This document shows, one piece after another, positions 8,737-18,718 of a stretch of 31,474 bases of DNA (position 1 is its first letter; every line of letters starts with the position of its first letter). The stretch comes from Anaeromyces robustus (lineage: Eukaryota; Neocallimastigomycota; Neocallimastigomycetes; Neocallimastigales; Neocallimastigaceae). The position numbers and the translations under genes were made by a program. The notes under the pieces were generated by a model. It searched no databases. It saw only the letters and a program-made list of their open reading frames with translations, and had not been told where the DNA came from. The stretch spans positions 1-31,474 of the forward strand of contig MCFG01000557.1 of the NCBI GenBank assembly GCA_002104895.1, written 5' to 3'.

Positions 8737-9397
8737 TTATAATTTTAATATAGTAACTAATTATTTTTTTATTAATAACCGTTTAAAAAAATATTAAAAA
8801 AATTATTTATTTATAATTATTATTTAATTAATTATTTATTTATCTTATATTTATATATTTTTTTTAAATAATTGCTAAATAAATATTAAATAATTATTAT
8901 TATTTATTTATTTATTTATAAATTAATTATTTAGTATTTATTTATTTATTTATCATATATTTATATGTTTTTTTTAAATAATTGAAAAATAAATAATAAA
9001 TAATTATTATTTATTTATTTATTTATTAATTAATTATTTAGTATTTATTTATTTATTATATATTTATATATTTATTATTTATTTATATATTCAATAATTG
9101 TTAAATAAATATTAAAGAATTATCTATTTATTATTTATTTATTTAGTATTTATTTATTTATTATTTATTAAAATAATTCTTTATTTAATAATTATAATTA
9201 TTTAATAATTATTTATTTATTTATTTAATAATTATAATAGTTTTATTTATTTAGTAATAATAATAGAATAAAGTCCTTATTTATATACAATTTTTAACAA
9301 AATATTATTTAAAAGATTATTAATAAAATATTATTTTGATTCTATTTTATTTTGATTTTATTTAGTTATTTATGTATTTATTTATTTATTTATTTTT
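8737..9397. other. AT-rich upstream region of MULE copy 1
   Basis: Low-complexity repeats of ATTTATTT type fill most of this stretch, between the transposase start and the subterminal module. Part of it (about 9240-9370) is the inverse of the duplicated block at 31093-31378. No gene is seen. The transposase promoter must lie here but no single TATA box stands out. Confidence 0.5.
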
Positions 9398-9516
9398 GAT
9401 AAATGTGGCTATAAAATATTTTATCATCAAGCCACATACAATAATGTACGATTCCGAAATGCACGATTCCGAAATGCACTTCTCCCTGCGAAATGCAACA
9501 TTGCGAAATGCAACAC
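9398..9516 (-). repeat. Terminal/subterminal region of MULE copy 1
   Basis: Read from the outer end at 9516 on the - strand it begins GTGTTGCATTTCGC. It then has further GCATTTCG copies, the direct pair TGCATTTCGGAATCG, and an inner hairpin with arms TGTGGCT (9404-9410) and AGCCACA (9430-9436) around the palindrome ATAAAATATTTTAT (9411-9424). The same series appears in the opposite orientation at 30882-31057. Repeated GCATTTCG motifs are plausible transposase-binding sites. The 9-bp duplication typical of MULEs cannot be tested because the other end is missing. Confidence 0.65.
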
Positions 9517-9639
9517 ATTCATGATTTTTAATGTAATCAGGAATAAATTTTTGTGTAATAATTTTTATATTAATTAAAGTTTATAAATTCATTTTATATC
9601 AATATTTAATATTATTATTATTAACGTTCATAATGTTGA

Positions 9640-9830
9640 CCGAAAGAGAGGAGGATTCCAAAAAAGAGAGTTCCAAAAAGGGAGTTCCAAAAGGGAGAGT
9701 TCCAAAAGAAAGAGTTCCAAAAGAAAATTTCAAAAGAGAAAAAATATTTTTTTTCAAAAGAGTTTCAGAAGAAAGGATTCCAAAAAAGAAATTTAAAAGA
9801 AAAAATTTCAAAATAAAGTTTATCCGCGAA
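9640..9830 (+). repeat. Purine-rich minisatellite (GAGTTCCAAAAGGGA-like unit)
   Basis: About ten imperfect copies of a 14-17-bp unit of the form GAGTTCCAAAAGRRA lie in tandem, becoming more A-rich to the right. The strand is strongly purine-biased. It fuses in frame with the RT relic at about 9825. Confidence 0.7.
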
Positions 9831-10034
9831 TGGAAAGCTCCTACCAATGTACATAAGTTAAGATCTTTCTTACGTGCTATTGGATACTACCGAAACTTTA
9901 TCGACCAATATGCCAAAACTTCTGCTCCATTATGCAAACTATTAAGAAAGAAAGCAAAGTATATATGGAGTAATGAACAAGAAGAAAGTTTTCAAAGTCT
10001 TAAAGAAAAATTAATCAATGCACTAATATTAAAA

Positions 10035-10075
10035 TAAAATAATCTATACCACAATTAATGGTATAGATTATTTTA
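10035..10075. repeat. Perfect 17-bp inverted repeat
   Basis: TAAAATAATCTATACCA (10035-10051), a 7-nt loop CAATTAA, then its exact reverse complement (10059-10075). It lies at the junction between the RT piece and the integrase piece of the gypsy relic, where a large part of pol is absent. Confidence 0.85.
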
Positions 10076-10205
10076 TTGATGGTAAAAACTATCGAAAATT
10101 AGTTACTGACACAAAAGAAAATTAATTTTCGAAGTTCATAGTATCTGTCATGAAGGATACTATAAAACCTACAAGAGATTGAAGAAAAGTTATTACTGGA
10201 ATGGT

Positions 10206-10707
10206 ATTGTAAAAATAACGTGATTAAAATTTTGAAATCACTTTCGAAATTACTTTTCATATTTCAACATTATTTAACAATAATTAATTAAATAATCTTT
10301 ATAAAACAATAATATTTTAAAATTAAAATTTCACACTTTGTGTGAATAAATAAAAATAACTATTAATCAAATATAAATTCTTAAAAATGAGTTATAACTT
10401 TAAATTGTCATATCTCGATAACCAATTGCGATTTTTGCTTAAAAATATGTTGTCTGAAAATATGTGCAACTGAAAGGTTGCGCTCCGAAAAATATAGTCG
10501 TGCAAGAATTATTTCGATATTTCTACTAGATCAGGAGATATTCGGATTTAAAATTGCACACTATAAAATAGTTTTGGAGTAAATTTGTCAATGAAACAAA
10601 ATTATAAATTTTTCGTATCATAAATTTAATTAAATATCAAAATTAATAATATTAATAATATAAATTATATAATAAAAAATATAAAATATAATTATTAAAT
10701 ATTTAAT
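10206..10707. other. Unassigned intergenic stretch
   Basis: No coding signal. Mostly AT-rich, but about 10410-10560 is richer in GC and non-repetitive (for example GGTTGCGCTCCG). Its two edges carry TATCTC (at about 10419) and GAGATA (at about 10546) in inverted orientation. It may be the conserved core of an unidentified repeat. Confidence 0.4.
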
Positions 10708-11021
10708 TACTAACTATTCTATTTTATAATAATTATTTTAGAAAACAAACAATACGAAAATTCTATTGACTCATTTATCATTAATTAATTAGTCATAGAA
10801 TAATATTTAATTTCTTAATATTATAAATATTAAAGATAATAGTAAGAATAATATTAGAATAGTTTAGAATAATTGTTTGAAATAAAAATCGTATCTTTTA
10901 AAATATAAAAATCATGTAATATTTAATTATAACTATATTTGATAAAAAAGTATAAATAGTTTCACTTAGAATCGATTCTTAAAAATCTTTGTAAAGATTA
11001 TTAACTAAATAACTAAATAAT
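10708..11021 (+). repeat. Dispersed repeat R1, copy 1
   Basis: It matches 28635-28945 at roughly 95% by eye, both copies beginning sharply at TACTAACTATTC. It contains TATAAATAG (about 10952-10960), the perfect palindrome AGAATCGATTCT (10968-10979) and AATCTTT-GT-AAAGATT (10984-10999). The right side is cut by the type D LTR at 11022; the 5 bp before it are ATAAT. R1 looks like a promoter-bearing end of an unidentified element. Confidence 0.75.
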
Positions 11022-11550
11022 TGTAAAGATATTTAACGCCACAGCGTAAAATCCTTAAATGTAATTTAAGCCACTATACATAGTGTTTAAAATTACATAA
11101 AATAATTCTGTAAAATTATTGTGAAACAATAATTTAAATCAATTAAATAAAGTTCGAAACAAAAAAATTATTAAATTTTAATTTTTAATTTATAAAATTT
11201 TTCATTGTTTTTAAATTTAAAATATATAGTAAATATATTATTAATATTAGAATAATAAATAAATAATAAATGAACTCAATTGAAATTATTTAGTCTTAGT
11301 TTTAATAGTTAATTTAAAATTTCTATTTTTAGAAATAATAAATAAATTTATTATATAATAAAGTTTAGTTAGTTAGATAATCCGTAAATAAATAGAAATT
11401 AAATATAAATAAATTAGTATAATATATAATAAATATAATTATGAAAAAATATAAAAATACTTTAAAATTTCTTAAATTTTGAAAGGTGTAATTGTTATTA
11501 AATTTGAATATAAAATTTTAAATATTTAATTATTAATAAAAATTTATTAT
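11022..11550 (+). repeat. LTR type D, copy 2, truncated by chromovirus 2
   Basis: It starts TGTAAAGATATTTAACGCC and follows the - strand of 4455-5087 for most of its length, including the AGGTGTAAT block. It stops where the type B LTR of chromovirus 2 begins (11551). The last part of the LTR is missing, so chromovirus 2 probably inserted into this LTR. It is itself inserted in repeat R1. Confidence 0.75.
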
Positions 11551-12100
11551 TGTAATGATTTAGTTTTAACACAATAGGTTTATAAACAAAATAAGTAATT
11601 TAAAATAGAATATGTTTTAATAGAATAAGTTTTATTAATTTTATTGAAATATAAATATCAATTATTAATTAGTTATTGTAATATTTCAAATTACTTATTA
11701 ACTAATTAATAAAAGCAAAAAATTTAAATTATTTTATTAATGAATTTTACACCTATTTATATTTTTTGAAAAATAATAACTTTTTTTTTTTTTTAAAAAG
11801 GAAACATGAAAGTTTCTAAAAAGTTCTCGAAACTTAGATTTTTGTTTAAAAATGAATCTTATGGAAAGGGATAAATAATAATAAATTTTTATCCGAAAAT
11901 TTCTGATTTTATTCTATTAATTTCTATGATAAAATACAGAAATAAAATACAAAAGTAAATAATAAAATTTTCTAAAAATAAAAATTTTTATAAAATTGAG
12001 ATTGAGTGTGAGTCGAACCCAAAGAGTTCAGCTCAATGGTCATAGTATTTAACCACTAGACCATAGTTACTAATTTACTGGTTATATGAGTTTTGTTACA
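11551..12100 (-). repeat. 3' LTR of chromovirus 2 (type B, 550 bp)
   Basis: On the - strand it starts TGTAACAAAACTC after the purine tract and ends near TGTGTTAAAACTAAATCATTACA, matching the type B LTR at 7688-8230. It contains the tRNA-like module (11999-12070) and a TATA box (11752-11761 as CCTATTTATA). It is more diverged from the chromovirus 1 LTR than that element's two LTRs are from each other. Confidence 0.85.
11999..12070 (-). other. tRNA-like module in LTR type B (chromovirus 2)
   Basis: On the - strand it begins GTAACTATGG. Hairpin 12036-12064 keeps ATGGTC/GACCAT plus TAGTG/TACTA with the bulged T. The B box lies at 12010-12019 (GGTTCGACTC). The outer stem is lost, as at 7716-7787. 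Confidence 0.65.
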
Positions 12101-12129
12101 TGGTCCTCCTCTAGAATTCGGATACCAGA
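12101..12129 (-). other. Polypurine tract module of chromovirus 2
   Basis: On the - strand the tract reads AGAGGAGGACCA next to the LTR start, preceded by TCTGGTATCCGAATTC. The GATTCG half of the stem now lies at 12827-12832, separated by the type F solo LTR. Confidence 0.75.
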
Positions 12130-12821
12130 TGTTAAGTTTCCAACTGGATTATTTTCTAATTTAAATAAGTCTACTAGGCCGAATGACTAATTATATAGTT
12201 TTATAATTAAATAATTTTATAATTAAATAATATTTAAATGATAACTAAATTAATTGCAATGCAAATAACACAATATTTATTTAATAATAATAATAACACT
12301 TTTAATATTAACTTTTTAATAATAAATTTTATTTAAAAATAAGATATTGATAATATTAATATAACTATATAATTCAAGTGTTAATAACCTTACAAAGAAC
12401 ATTAAATATAATTTAATGTTTATGTTCTTTTATACTTTGTAAGTTTGATAATAATAATATAAAATATAATATAAAATATTAATACATTAATTTAATACAT
12501 TAATTTAATGTGATACGTTAACGTATAATATAATTAATAATTTGTAATATAATAAGTTATTAATATCGATATTAAATAGTAATAAAATTAATATATTATT
12601 CAATATAATTGAATATATATAAATAATATATATTAAAATATATTATTAGATTATTTAAATAATCTTAAATTATAATATTTAAAATAAAATATTATAATAA
12701 TAATTATTATATATAATTATTATAAAAAATTATTAATAATTATTATAATAAATAATAATATTATATATCAAAGTAATTGAAATTATAAATTCTAATTTCA
12801 ATTGCAGTTGATGTCTTGACA
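12130..12821. repeat. Solo LTR type F with target duplication
   Basis: This 692-bp insertion begins TGTTAAG and ends CTTGACA and is flanked by CCAGA at 12125-12129 and 12822-12826. No coding capacity is visible. The inside is AT-rich and holds a compound hairpin at 12389-12443: outer arms CTTACAAAG/CTTTGTAAG and inner perfect arms AACATTAAAT/ATTTAATGTT around ATA. Only one copy of this LTR type is in the window, so orientation is unknown. Confidence 0.8.
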
Positions 12822-13136
12822 CCAGACGAATCTCCATAAGGGTAAATTAAGAAAATTTCATTTATAAAATTTTAATAATATTTTTTAGGTGTAAAATTTT
12901 GGATAAAATAATAAAAAATACATTTATATTAATAAAATTATATTGATATTAATAAAAATTACATTTAGATATTGATATTGATAAGTTTATTTAATATTAA
13001 TAATAATAAGTATTATATAAGATGTTTGGTAAAATAAAACTATTATAAATTGGATATATAGTAAGTTTGATATTAATAAAATCAAAATATAATAATATTA
13101 AAGATTCATTTTCAATTTAAGTTTCTAATTTGCTTT

Positions 13137-15508
13137 GTTAAATTTTTTAAGTAGTTCTGGACAATTAATATTTGACTCTGGTTCCCAAGAAGCTTCAGAT
13201 AGAGGGTAACCTTTCCATTTTATAAAATGTTGTATTTTGCCGTAGTGCTTTCTTTTATCGAAAATTTCTTTAACTTCATATTCTTCTTCTTTATTTATGA
13301 TTTATAAGTGGTAGTGGTTTTTGTTTTTTTCCGAATTTATCTTCGTAATATGGTTCTAATCCTGAAACATGAATTACAGGATGAATTCTAATGTTTTTTG
13401 GGAGTTCTAATTCATATGAAACAAGTGAGACTTTTCTAATAATTTTGTATGGACCTAATTTCCTTGGTTTTAATTTCTTATTCTTATTTCTAATTATGAG
13501 AGAGCTATTTATTCAAACTTTGTCGTTTATTTTAAATTATGGAGCTTTCATTCTGTGCTTATTTGCAAATGTTTCTTGTTTCTTGCTTGCTAACTTCAAG
13601 TTTTCTTTAAGTTGTAAAAATAATTCGGATAAATTTTTTGTTAATTCTTCTGCGCGAGGAACAATTATTTGATATAGCTGGGGAGAAACGGGGATTATAG
13701 CCATAATTTGCGTAGAAAGGTGATTTTTTCAATGATTCTTGAACTGAGTTATTATAACAGAATTCTATCCAGAACCACGAAAATACAAGTGAAGCCATTT
13801 GAGGGAGGAAGGTCAGTGATAAAATCCATTGAAATAGAAGTCCAAGGGCGATCAGGAATTTCAAGTGGATTAAGGAATCCATAAGGTTTGTGTCGTTGAG
13901 TCTTTGAGCGACAGCAAGTTTCACACGAACGAATGTAGCTTATTATATCGGAGCTCATAGTAGGCCACCAAAAATCACGATTAATCAAGGTAAAGAATTT
14001 CTTGAAGCCAAAATGCCCAGCAGAAGGAGAGTCGTGACAAATATTTAAAACTGAAGAACGACAACTAGACGGAACGTAAATTTTTCCTTTAAAGAGTAGA
14101 AAGTTATTGCTAAGATAGAAGTCTTTTGGTTTGGTACGATCATCCCTTGAATTAAGTTTGTTGCAAGTATCTTTGTAGAATTTATCTTCATTATATTCAT
14201 TAAGTATTTGATCACTTACTGCTACTGAAAAAAACTACCCTATTTACGACAAAGAACTATTAGCCATTATTGAAGCTTTGGAACATTGGAGACATCTCTT
14301 AAAAGGAATTTCAAAACCATTTACAATTTTCTCTGATCAGCGTCACCTTTTGTATTAAAAGAAACCAGAGAAAATGTAATAAAGACTTGTTCGCTGGGCT
14401 TTGTTTCTTTCGGAATTCAACTTTAAAATAACTTATCATGCTGGGTCTGCTAATGGTAAAGTTGACGCTCTTTCAAGAAGACCCGATTATGTTGCTAACA
14501 AAGAGGAATTAGACAATGATATTCCATTTATAGTACTACACCCTGAAATTTTTCTACTATGATTTCTTTTGTATCCTTGAATGATCTGGAGAAAAAGGCT
14601 ACGGAATGAATTTTATTGTCATTAGATGAGGTTTTGGAGAGAATGGCACCAATAGCAAAGTTATTACTATCAGTTTCAACTAGAAAAGGTAGATCACGAT
14701 TTGGGTAAGCCAAAACAGGAGCAGAAGAGAATTTTGATTTGAGTTTGTCAAAGGCATCTTGTGTTTCAGTTGACCAAAGGAATTTTGTATTTTTCTTTAA
14801 TAGTGAATGTAAGGGATGTGTAATAACAGCAAAACCAGGGATAAATCTTCTATAGTAGTTTGCTAAACCCAAAAATGATTGAAGTTTAACATTTAAAGGA
14901 ACAGTCCACTCTAAAATTGAAGAAACTTTCTTAGGGTCCATAAAAATACCATCGCAAGAGATTCTATGGCCAAGGAAGTCCAAGTAGGGAACACAAAATT
15001 CACATTTTTCCAGTTTCGCGAATAACCCTGCCTTTCTAAGTCTACGAAGAACTTCTGAGAGATGTTCATAATGAGATTCTATATCTGGGGAGAAAACAAT
15101 AATATCGTCGATGTAACAAAAGGCAAATACTTCAAGGATATCTTCTAAAACATCATTGATAAAGTGTTGGAAGACAGCTGGAGCGTTCTTTAGGCCGAAT
15201 GGCATTACAAGATATTCAAAGTGCCCATATTTACAGGTGAAAGCGGTTTTATACTCGTCACCTTTTTTGATCCTTACTAAGTTATAAGCTGAACGGAGAT
15301 CAAGCTTTGAAAATACTTTCCCATTTACCAAGTGTTCGAATATATCATTGATTAATGGTAATGGATAAGAATCACGGACAGTTATGTCATTTAAGTGTCT
15401 ATAATCCACAACCATTTTTCTTTAATACATAGAAAACAGGACACCACCAAGAGATTTAGAATTTCTGATAAAACCCTTTGCAAGGTTTTCTACAATATAT
15501 TCCTTTTC
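13137..15508 (-). pseudogene. pol: pol remnant of chromovirus 2 (RT, RNase H, integrase, chromodomain)
   Basis: On the - strand: RT (about 15480-14880, VVDYRHLNDITVRDSYPLPL, FSKLDLRSAYN, MPFGLKNAPAVFQHF, YIDDIIVFS, EKCEFCVPYLDFLGH), connection and early RNase H (YRRFIPGFA, VETDSNNFAIGA), integrase zinc module (about 14200-13930), part of the integrase core (SMDFITDLPPSNG), the GPY/F-like region and a chromodomain ending near 13137 (EASWEPESNINCPELLKKFN). The segments line up with chromovirus 1 but are decayed and rearranged, so it cannot make a working protein. Parts of the integrase core are absent. Confidence 0.85.
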
Positions 15509-15519
15509 TGTTAACAAAT

Positions 15520-15696
15520 ATGAATAATAGTATTAATAATAATTTTGGTAATAGTACATTTAATAATATTAATAATAATTATATTTGTTACCGTTGTACC
15601 TTAAGAGGACATAAATCTTCCAATTATCCTTATACTTTTAAACAATTGGCCGAAATGGAAGAAAAAGGTTTAATAAAGTTACCTTTAAACCAGTAA
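15520..15696 (+). pseudogene. gag-like zinc-knuckle piece
   Basis: A short Asn-rich start (MNNSINNNFGNSTFNN) precedes CYRCTLRGHKSSNYPY, which has the spacing of a retroviral zinc knuckle, and then an acidic/basic tail (AEMEEKGLIKLPLNQ). It is the nucleocapsid-like end of gag for the element at 15509-17917. The upstream capsid part is not in the window. Confidence 0.55.
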
Positions 15697-15740
15697 ATGG
15701 GAGAAGGACAACTTCCAGTAAACAAACCAATAACAAAATC

Positions 15741-16586
15741 ATGATTAAAGATTTCTACCATAATGAAAATAATGGATATATTAATACAATAGTAGAAAAT
15801 AATAAAATTGTATCATTAAATAATAATTATAATAATAACAATAATCAATCTTATAATAATGTTAATTCTTCTCAAAATAATATGAACTTACCTTATGAGA
15901 TTACAGCTGCTGCTACTCATAATTCAAGGAATAAAAGTAAACATAACGAAAAGCCATATGAAAGGAAGTTAGGAAAGGATAGTCTTAAAAATAATCCTGT
16001 TCCTATACACACAGCAGCTATGAATTATAATAATGGGAATAATATTAATAATACTAATAATAATGTTGTTAGCGATATTAAGGATAATATTAATGATAAT
16101 TCAAAATATATTAATAACGATAATAATAATAATAATAATGATAATTATGACATTAATAAAAATTCAACTATTAATAATAATAATAACAATCACAATAATA
16201 ATAATAATAATGAAAATGTTAATAACATACCTAAGAATGATAATAACAGCCAAACATCAAGAAATTCAAATATAGTTGATGATGTTGTTATGGTAGATGA
16301 TACTATTGAATATAATAAAATTTCTACAATTAAAAATAATAATAATAATAATGACTTACCTGATAATGATAAAAATAATAAAAGTAATATGGACGCTAAT
16401 AATACAATAGCAACTACGAACAATAAGGATACAGAGAAACTAAATTATCTTGATCTTTCTGTTATTAATGATAAAAATATTAAGAATGAAAAAACGAAAA
16501 ATAAAGAAAGAATTATAGATATAAATAATAAAATAGAAAAAATTAATAATATATTAAGAAATACTGATACTAATCCAAAACCATAG
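15741..16586 (+). pseudogene. Asn-rich ORF between the gag knuckle and protease of a gypsy relic
   Basis: The ORF gives 281 residues, starting MIKDFYHNENNGY. It is dominated by Asn runs encoded by AAT/AAC repeats, broken by less repetitive blocks: NLPYEITAAATHNSRNKSKHNEKPYERKLGKDSL (about residues 50-84), DDVVMVDDTIEYNKIS (about 178-194) and a charged C-terminus with LNYLDLSVINDKNIKNEK. No known domain is recognised. Position between gag and protease suggests a gag-pol linker expanded by trinucleotide slippage. The other-strand and +1 ORFs here are shadows of the repeats. Confidence 0.5.
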
Positions 16587-16753
16587 GAAAGACATATTCA
16601 GCTTATGGATCAATTCGAAGAGTATTATATCCAGGATCTGATTAAGGAAATTGCATCAACGGAAGTAATGACAAAGCTGATACGTCTACTAGACTTATTT
16701 AGAACCGAATTTAAGCTTTAAAGCTGACACCTAAACAAACAATCACAAATATA

Positions 16754-17840
16754 ATGACAATTATTAACAAACATAAAATTATTAAAGTTAATGGTAGAGT
16801 AGAAAATATAAATTGTGAAATATTCCTTGATACCTGTGCAAGTATTAATGTTATTACTCGTTCGGCTTTACGTAGATTAAATATTAATAAACCTCCTATT
16901 GGAAAAATGTCAGAAACAATATTCCAAGCTTATTCTAATTATTCAATTGACAGTGAAATATATGATTTAGAAATCTCTATAGGAAATAAAACTTTTAATG
17001 ATTATTTTAGAGTTATTAATAAAGATGATATATTTGATATTTTAATTGGAGTTGATTCATTAAAAAAGAATAGATTTGATATTAATTTGGTTAATGACAC
17101 ATTATATTATATTGATGAGAATAATAATTATATAAAACTTTCTAATTTATTATATGATATTAACCTCAATGATAAGAATAGAATCAATAAACAAACCGAT
17201 GAAAATTCACCACCAAATGGAGAACCTCTGCTTGTAACTATTACTGTCAGTAATTATGATGAAAATATACTAAGTAATGACAATGATAACACAAAAGGTA
17301 ATTTAATTAATGAAATAATTTTATCTGCTCCTATAAATTATAAAAAACAAATTAGTGAATTATTTTATAAATTAAAAAGGTAATGGCTATAAAAACTGAC
17401 GATCTTAGGAAATCAAAATTATTTTCTCACAAAATTGAATTATTACCTAATTCTTTTCCAGTTAAATTAAAACCATATAGGCTATTGAAATCACAAATGG
17501 TTGCCCTAAAGAAAAAATTAATTAAACTAAAAGAAAATAAATTAATAGTTTCATCTGATTCTCCTTGGTCTTTTCCAGTAGTTTTAGTCCCGAAAAAGAA
17601 CAATGATTGGAGAATGTGTGTGGACTATAGGCAATTAAATAATATTACAATAAAAGATTCATATGCCTTACTTTTAATCGATGAAATATTTATGTTTATT
17701 AGCCAGAGCTAAAGTTCTTTCTACTATAGATCTCTTCTCCGGATATCATCAAGTACCCATGAATGAAGGTGATCAAGATAAAACTACCTTCACTACTATG
17801 TTTGGTAATTATAAGGTCTATGTGATGCCATTTGGGATGG
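16754..17840 (+). pseudogene. pol: Protease and partial RT of the second gypsy family
   Basis: The protease region (16754 to about 17150) has an aspartic-protease start (CEIFLDTCASINVITRSALRRL) and the later ILIGVDSLKKNRFDI block that matches the conserved fold end of retropepsins. An acidic linker follows, then RT: KLFSHKIELLPNSFPVKLKPYRLL (primer-grip side), SPWSFPVVLVPKKNNDWRMCVDYRQLNN, and the catalytic-palm approach up to MPFGM. RNase H and integrase are missing. It is a fossil and not in one frame. Confidence 0.75.
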
Positions 17841-17917
17841 AGGTACATTTCAAAAATTTGTTTTTCGATAACTTGTATTTCGTAAAAGTTCATTTCAGAA
17901 AATATGGCATATTATAA

Positions 17918-18718
17918 TGTAATAAATAAATAAATTAATAAATAAATTATAAAATAAATAAATTATAAAATAAATAAATTATTAAATAATAATAAATAAA
18001 TTAATAATAATAAATTAATAAAAATAAATAAATAATAAATAAATAAAATTAAATAAAAAATAAATAAATTTAATTATAAATTAATCAACATTATAAATAT
18101 AAAAGTATTTATTATTAAAAATATTTAAAATTAAATTAACCATTTTTTATACAATTTTAATATTCTAATATAAATTTTTTATTTATTTTTAATTCTTGAA
18201 ATTTTATTCTTTGCTTTTAATAACGTATTAGTATATTTAATAATTAACAATTGAAATATGCTGTTAATTATTATTATTAATCATAAATTAACGAATAATT
18301 TTTTATTTTATTATTATAAATTAAAATATAATTGTGTATTTTTTATATTTTTGAATAAAACTTTGAAGTATAAATTATTAATAAAAAAATAAATTAAGAT
18401 ATCAATATCAAAATCATATATATTTGTGTTAACAGTATTTTATTTAAAAATAGTTAATAATAATTTTTTTTTATGAAAAATTTATCATAAAACATATATA
18501 TATTTTTGGTATTGAAATGTAAATATTGTTGATTTTTCATTATTTTTTGCTAATTAACTAATTAAAATAAAATGAAATATTTTGCTAGAATTATGTATAA
18601 ATATATAATAATTTTATTTAATGTTAATTCATTCCTTTAAAATTTTGTTTAACGCTTTTCTGAAATTAGTACATATATTGATTAAATCTAAAATTCATAG
18701 GTGAACCTTATTCAAAAA
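17918..18718. other. AT-rich low-complexity stretch
   Basis: About 17917-18090 is a run of AATAAATAAATT-type repeats. The remainder is AT-rich with no ORF, palindrome or repeat that I can link to the rest of the window. Confidence 0.5.

Larger units (their letters stand above)
9633..10205 (+). pseudogene. Relic of a second gypsy family (RT end, integrase zinc module)
   Basis: The right part encodes the RT/RNase H junction typical of gypsy pol (REWKAPTNVHKLRSFLRAIGYYRNFIDQYAK...YIWSNEQEESFQ). About 40 bases later comes an integrase zinc-binding piece (VHSICHEGYYKTYKRLKKSYYWNGI). Most of what should lie between is absent, so this is a short, broken fossil. The left part (about 9640-9830) is a purine-rich minisatellite read through as Lys/Glu/Arg-rich repeats and is probably not ancestral gag-pol. 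Its sequence differs clearly from chromoviruses 1-4 and is closer in style to the element at 15509-17917. Confidence 0.7.
11551..15508 (-). mobile_element. Chromovirus 2: rearranged, 5'-truncated Ty3/gypsy element
   Basis: It reads right to left: RT from about 15508, RNase H, integrase, chromodomain (13137), 3' UTR, polypurine module, 3' LTR (12100 to 11551). Gag, protease and the 5' LTR are missing; the right edge at about 15508 abuts an unrelated gypsy element. A type F solo LTR sits in the polypurine module. One stretch of the RNase H region lies in the opposite orientation to the rest. There are many breaks, so it is clearly a dead copy. Protein similarity to chromovirus 1 is very high, so both belong to one subfamily. 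Confidence 0.85.
15509..17917 (+). mobile_element. Truncated gypsy element of a different family (gag end, Asn-rich ORF, protease, RT)
   Basis: It reads left to right: a zinc-knuckle-like piece (15580-15640), an Asn-rich ORF (15741-16586), a retropepsin-like protease (16754 to about 17150) and the front of an RT (17383-17840). No LTR is visible on either side. It joins chromovirus 2 at about 15508 and fades into AT-rich DNA after about 17840. RT motifs (MCVDYRQLNNITIKDSYALL, LSTIDLFSGYHQVPM, KTTFTTMFGNYKVYVMPFGM) place it in Ty3/gypsy but away from chromoviruses 1-4. It has a few breaks and lacks integrase. Confidence 0.8.

Noticed and set aside
16033-16423. Extra ORFs rich in Ile/Leu on both strands over the Asn-rich region
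   Set aside because: They are other-frame readings of AAT/ATT repeats, with no independent coding signal.
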